Below, piece after piece: positions 5,521 through 7,098 of a stretch of DNA of 7,098 bases. Each line of letters starts with the position of its first letter. Position 1 is the first letter of the stretch. Location of the stretch: positions 1 through 7,098 of the forward strand of contig CAOJZR010000030.1 in assembly GCA_948466105.1 (NCBI GenBank), read 5' to 3'. The position numbers and the translations under genes are program-made. The notes under the pieces are model-generated. The model did not search any database and was not told the DNA's origin. It was given only the letters and a program-made list of their open reading frames with translations. This stretch comes from an uncultured Bacillota bacterium (GTDB taxonomy: Bacteria; Bacillota_I; Bacilli_A; RF39; UBA660).

Positions 5521-7098
5521 ATGTTTAAGGAAAAGGAATTTTCAAAAAAAAGTCAGTTGGTTTTGCGAACTTTATTTGCTTGTTCGCTTCCTTTTATGAC
5601 TTTACTTTTTTTACGTAGTGCTGATTTATGGGTTGTAATTACATCTATGATTGGTTCTTTTATTATAGGAATATTACTTTTGAAATTTGTTTTTAAGAAT
5701 TTATTTTCTAAAATAAACGTTGGATATTTTGCAATTGCGTTTTTATTTGGTTTGTATATTGCTAGGTATTATTACAACATCCATGTTTATGGTATTGCGA
5801 GAGATTTAACTTTAAATTACGATGATTTGATGTTACCAATTGATAATGTTTTGTGTAGTAGAATTGTTGTAGTTTTGGCTTCCTTTACGATTATAACTCT
5901 TGTTTATTTAGCTCTTGTAAAAATTTGGCCAGTTATTAAGGATTTTTATTTAAACTTATCAAAAGGGACTCAAAAATATTTAAAGATTAGTTTGGTTGTT
6001 ACTTTTTTTGCAACTATGATACTTTATTATTTTGCTGAAGGATTTTATTTTTCCGATACTGTTTATTATGATATTTTATATACCTCTGATAGTTCTGCTT
6101 TGTTTAGAGGGGATACATTTTTTAATATCAATATGGAGGAAAATGATTTAAGACAGCCGTTATTTGGGTTATTTGCATTACCTTTTGCTTTGGTGGCAAA
6201 ATTGTGCAGTGAAATTTTCTTTTTTGTTCCAAATGGTTATGCAGTTTTTTTAACAACGATTCAAATTTTATTATTAAATATATCAATGCTTATGGTTAGT
6301 AAATTATTAAAGTTTGATAGGGTGAATGTTGTTTTATTTATTTTACTATATTTTTGTTGTTTTTCTACGGTTATATTTAGTTTTATTATGGAACAATATA
6401 TAATTGGCTTATTTTATTTAATTTTAACAATTTATTTATTTTATGAATGCAAAAATGAAGTTAATTATATGTATTTAGGAGCGGTTTCTACATTACTGAC
6501 TTCTGGTATACTTTTTCCTTTTATTTCACGTTTTAAAAACTGGAAATATTGGTTAAAAAATATTTTTAAATGTTTTATTGCTTTTGCCGGGTTAGTTATT
6601 ATTTTTGGACAGTTATCACAAGTGCTTAATATTGGCGATAATATGGGGAAATTGATGTCATATTCTGGTGAAAAATTAGAATTTATTGATAGAATTATGC
6701 AGTATTTAGCTTTTATTAAGAGTATTTTTATAGCGGCACCAGCAAATTTTATGCTTGATGCAGTTGGTCATTTTCCGAGTTATCGTTTATATTCTGTTGT
6801 TGGTTATAGTTTTGTAGGAATATTTATTTTATTATTGTGTTTAATTAGTGTTATTTTGAATAGAAAAAATAAAATTGCTATTGTTTCTGGTTTGTGGATT
6901 TTATTTTCGTTTATTTTATTGTGTGTAGTTGGATGGGGAACTGCTGAAAATGGTTTGATTTTATATTCTTTATATTTTTCGTGGGCTTTTATTGTTTTAT
7001 TATATTTGCTTATAGATAAAATTATTAAGAATACTAAAATTAAATGTTTGGTAGTGATTTTCGCTTGCTTATTCCTTTGCGTTATCAATATTCCAGAA
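5521..7098 (+). CDS. Large polytopic membrane protein, candidate GT-C glycosyltransferase (3' partial)
   Basis: The frame is open from ATG 5521 to the last base: 526 codons, no stop, continuing beyond the window. About 14 or more hydrophobic segments run through it. After roughly five of them comes a loop, FYFSDTVYYD (Asp179, Asp184), then RGDTFF and NDLRQPLFG (209-216). This resembles the acidic first outer loop and the following R/H-x-P-L element of GT-C enzymes, which use polyprenyl-phosphate sugars as donors outside the membrane. MEQYIIGLF and GWGTAENG appear later and are not motifs I can assign. Following a DPPR-synthase-like gene by 11 nt, it is a reasonable acceptor-side transferase for the lipid-linked pentose. 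I do not recognise a specific family; a polymerase, flippase or other transporter remains possible. The membrane-protein call is secure, the transferase call is inference. Confidence 0.6.
   Translation, partial: MFKEKEFSKKSQLVLRTLFACSLPFMTLLFLRSADLWVVITSMIGSFIIGILLLKFVFKNLFSKINVGYFAIAFLFGLYIARYYYNIHVYGIARDLTLNYDDLMLPIDNVLCSRIVVVLASFTIITLVYLALVKIWPVIKDFYLNLSKGTQKYLKISLVVTFFATMILYYFAEGFYFSDTVYYDILYTSDSSALFRGDTFFNINMEENDLRQPLFGLFALPFALVAKLCSEIFFFVPNGYAVFLTTIQILLLNISMLMVSKLLKFDRVNVVLFILLYFCCFSTVIFSFIMEQYIIGLFYLILTIYLFYECKNEVNYMYLGAVSTLLTSGILFPFISRFKNWKYWLKNIFKCFIAFAGLVIIFGQLSQVLNIGDNMGKLMSYSGEKLEFIDRIMQYLAFIKSIFIAAPANFMLDAVGHFPSYRLYSVVGYSFVGIFILLLCLISVILNRKNKIAIVSGLWILFSFILLCVVGWGTAENGLILYSLYFSWAFIVLLYLLIDKIIKNTKIKCLVVIFACLFLCVINIPE

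Noticed and set aside
6804..7088. - strand ORF of 94 codons near the right edge
   Set aside because: It lies antisense within the open frame of the large membrane protein and its Lys/Ile-rich product has no known feature.
1..7098. Mycoplasma-type genetic code (TGA as Trp)
   Set aside because: Tryptophan is encoded by TGG throughout and no real gene needs TGA read-through, so the standard bacterial code fits despite the low GC.

Overview
The window is strongly AT-rich, with tightly packed genes, Shine-Dalgarno-led starts, TAA/TAG stops and tryptophan encoded only by TGG. This points to a low-GC Bacillota-type bacterium using the standard code, possibly a gut commensal given the ricin-lectin/GH25 architecture. 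I cannot name the genus. The content is cell-envelope glycan chemistry. There are no RNA genes, insertion sequences, CRISPR arrays or phage genes visible, and no gene-free stretch over 300 bases.

Layout. (1) Bases 1-2388, + strand: the 3' part of a large secreted protein whose start lies upstream of the window. It has four ricin-type beta-trefoil lectin units (twelve QxW-type repeats) followed by a complete GH25 lysozyme domain. (2) Bases 2408-2437: a perfect inverted repeat that serves as terminator for the two convergent genes. (3) Bases 2438-3550, - strand: an integral membrane acyltransferase of the acyltransferase-3 family. (4) Bases 3551-3728: a short divergent promoter region. (5) Bases 3729 to the window end, + strand: an apparent operon of three genes with gaps of 20 and 11 nt. 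It encodes a membrane-anchored SGNH esterase/acyltransferase-like protein, a UbiA-superfamily enzyme closest to decaprenyl-phosphate phosphoribosyltransferase (DPPR synthase), and a large polytopic membrane protein, cut by the window end, that is a candidate GT-C glycosyltransferase.

How they may fit together (inference). The UbiA enzyme would make a polyprenyl-phosphate-linked pentose phosphate. The downstream membrane protein could use the matured lipid-linked pentofuranose as donor outside the membrane. The AT3 protein and the SGNH protein resemble the two halves of fused OafA/OafB-type O-acetyltransferases and could acylate the same glycan. The lectin-lysozyme would bind wall glycans and cut peptidoglycan. 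The whole may be a locus for making, decorating and remodelling a pentofuranose-containing surface polymer in a Bacillota, outside the actinobacterial setting where this chemistry is best known.
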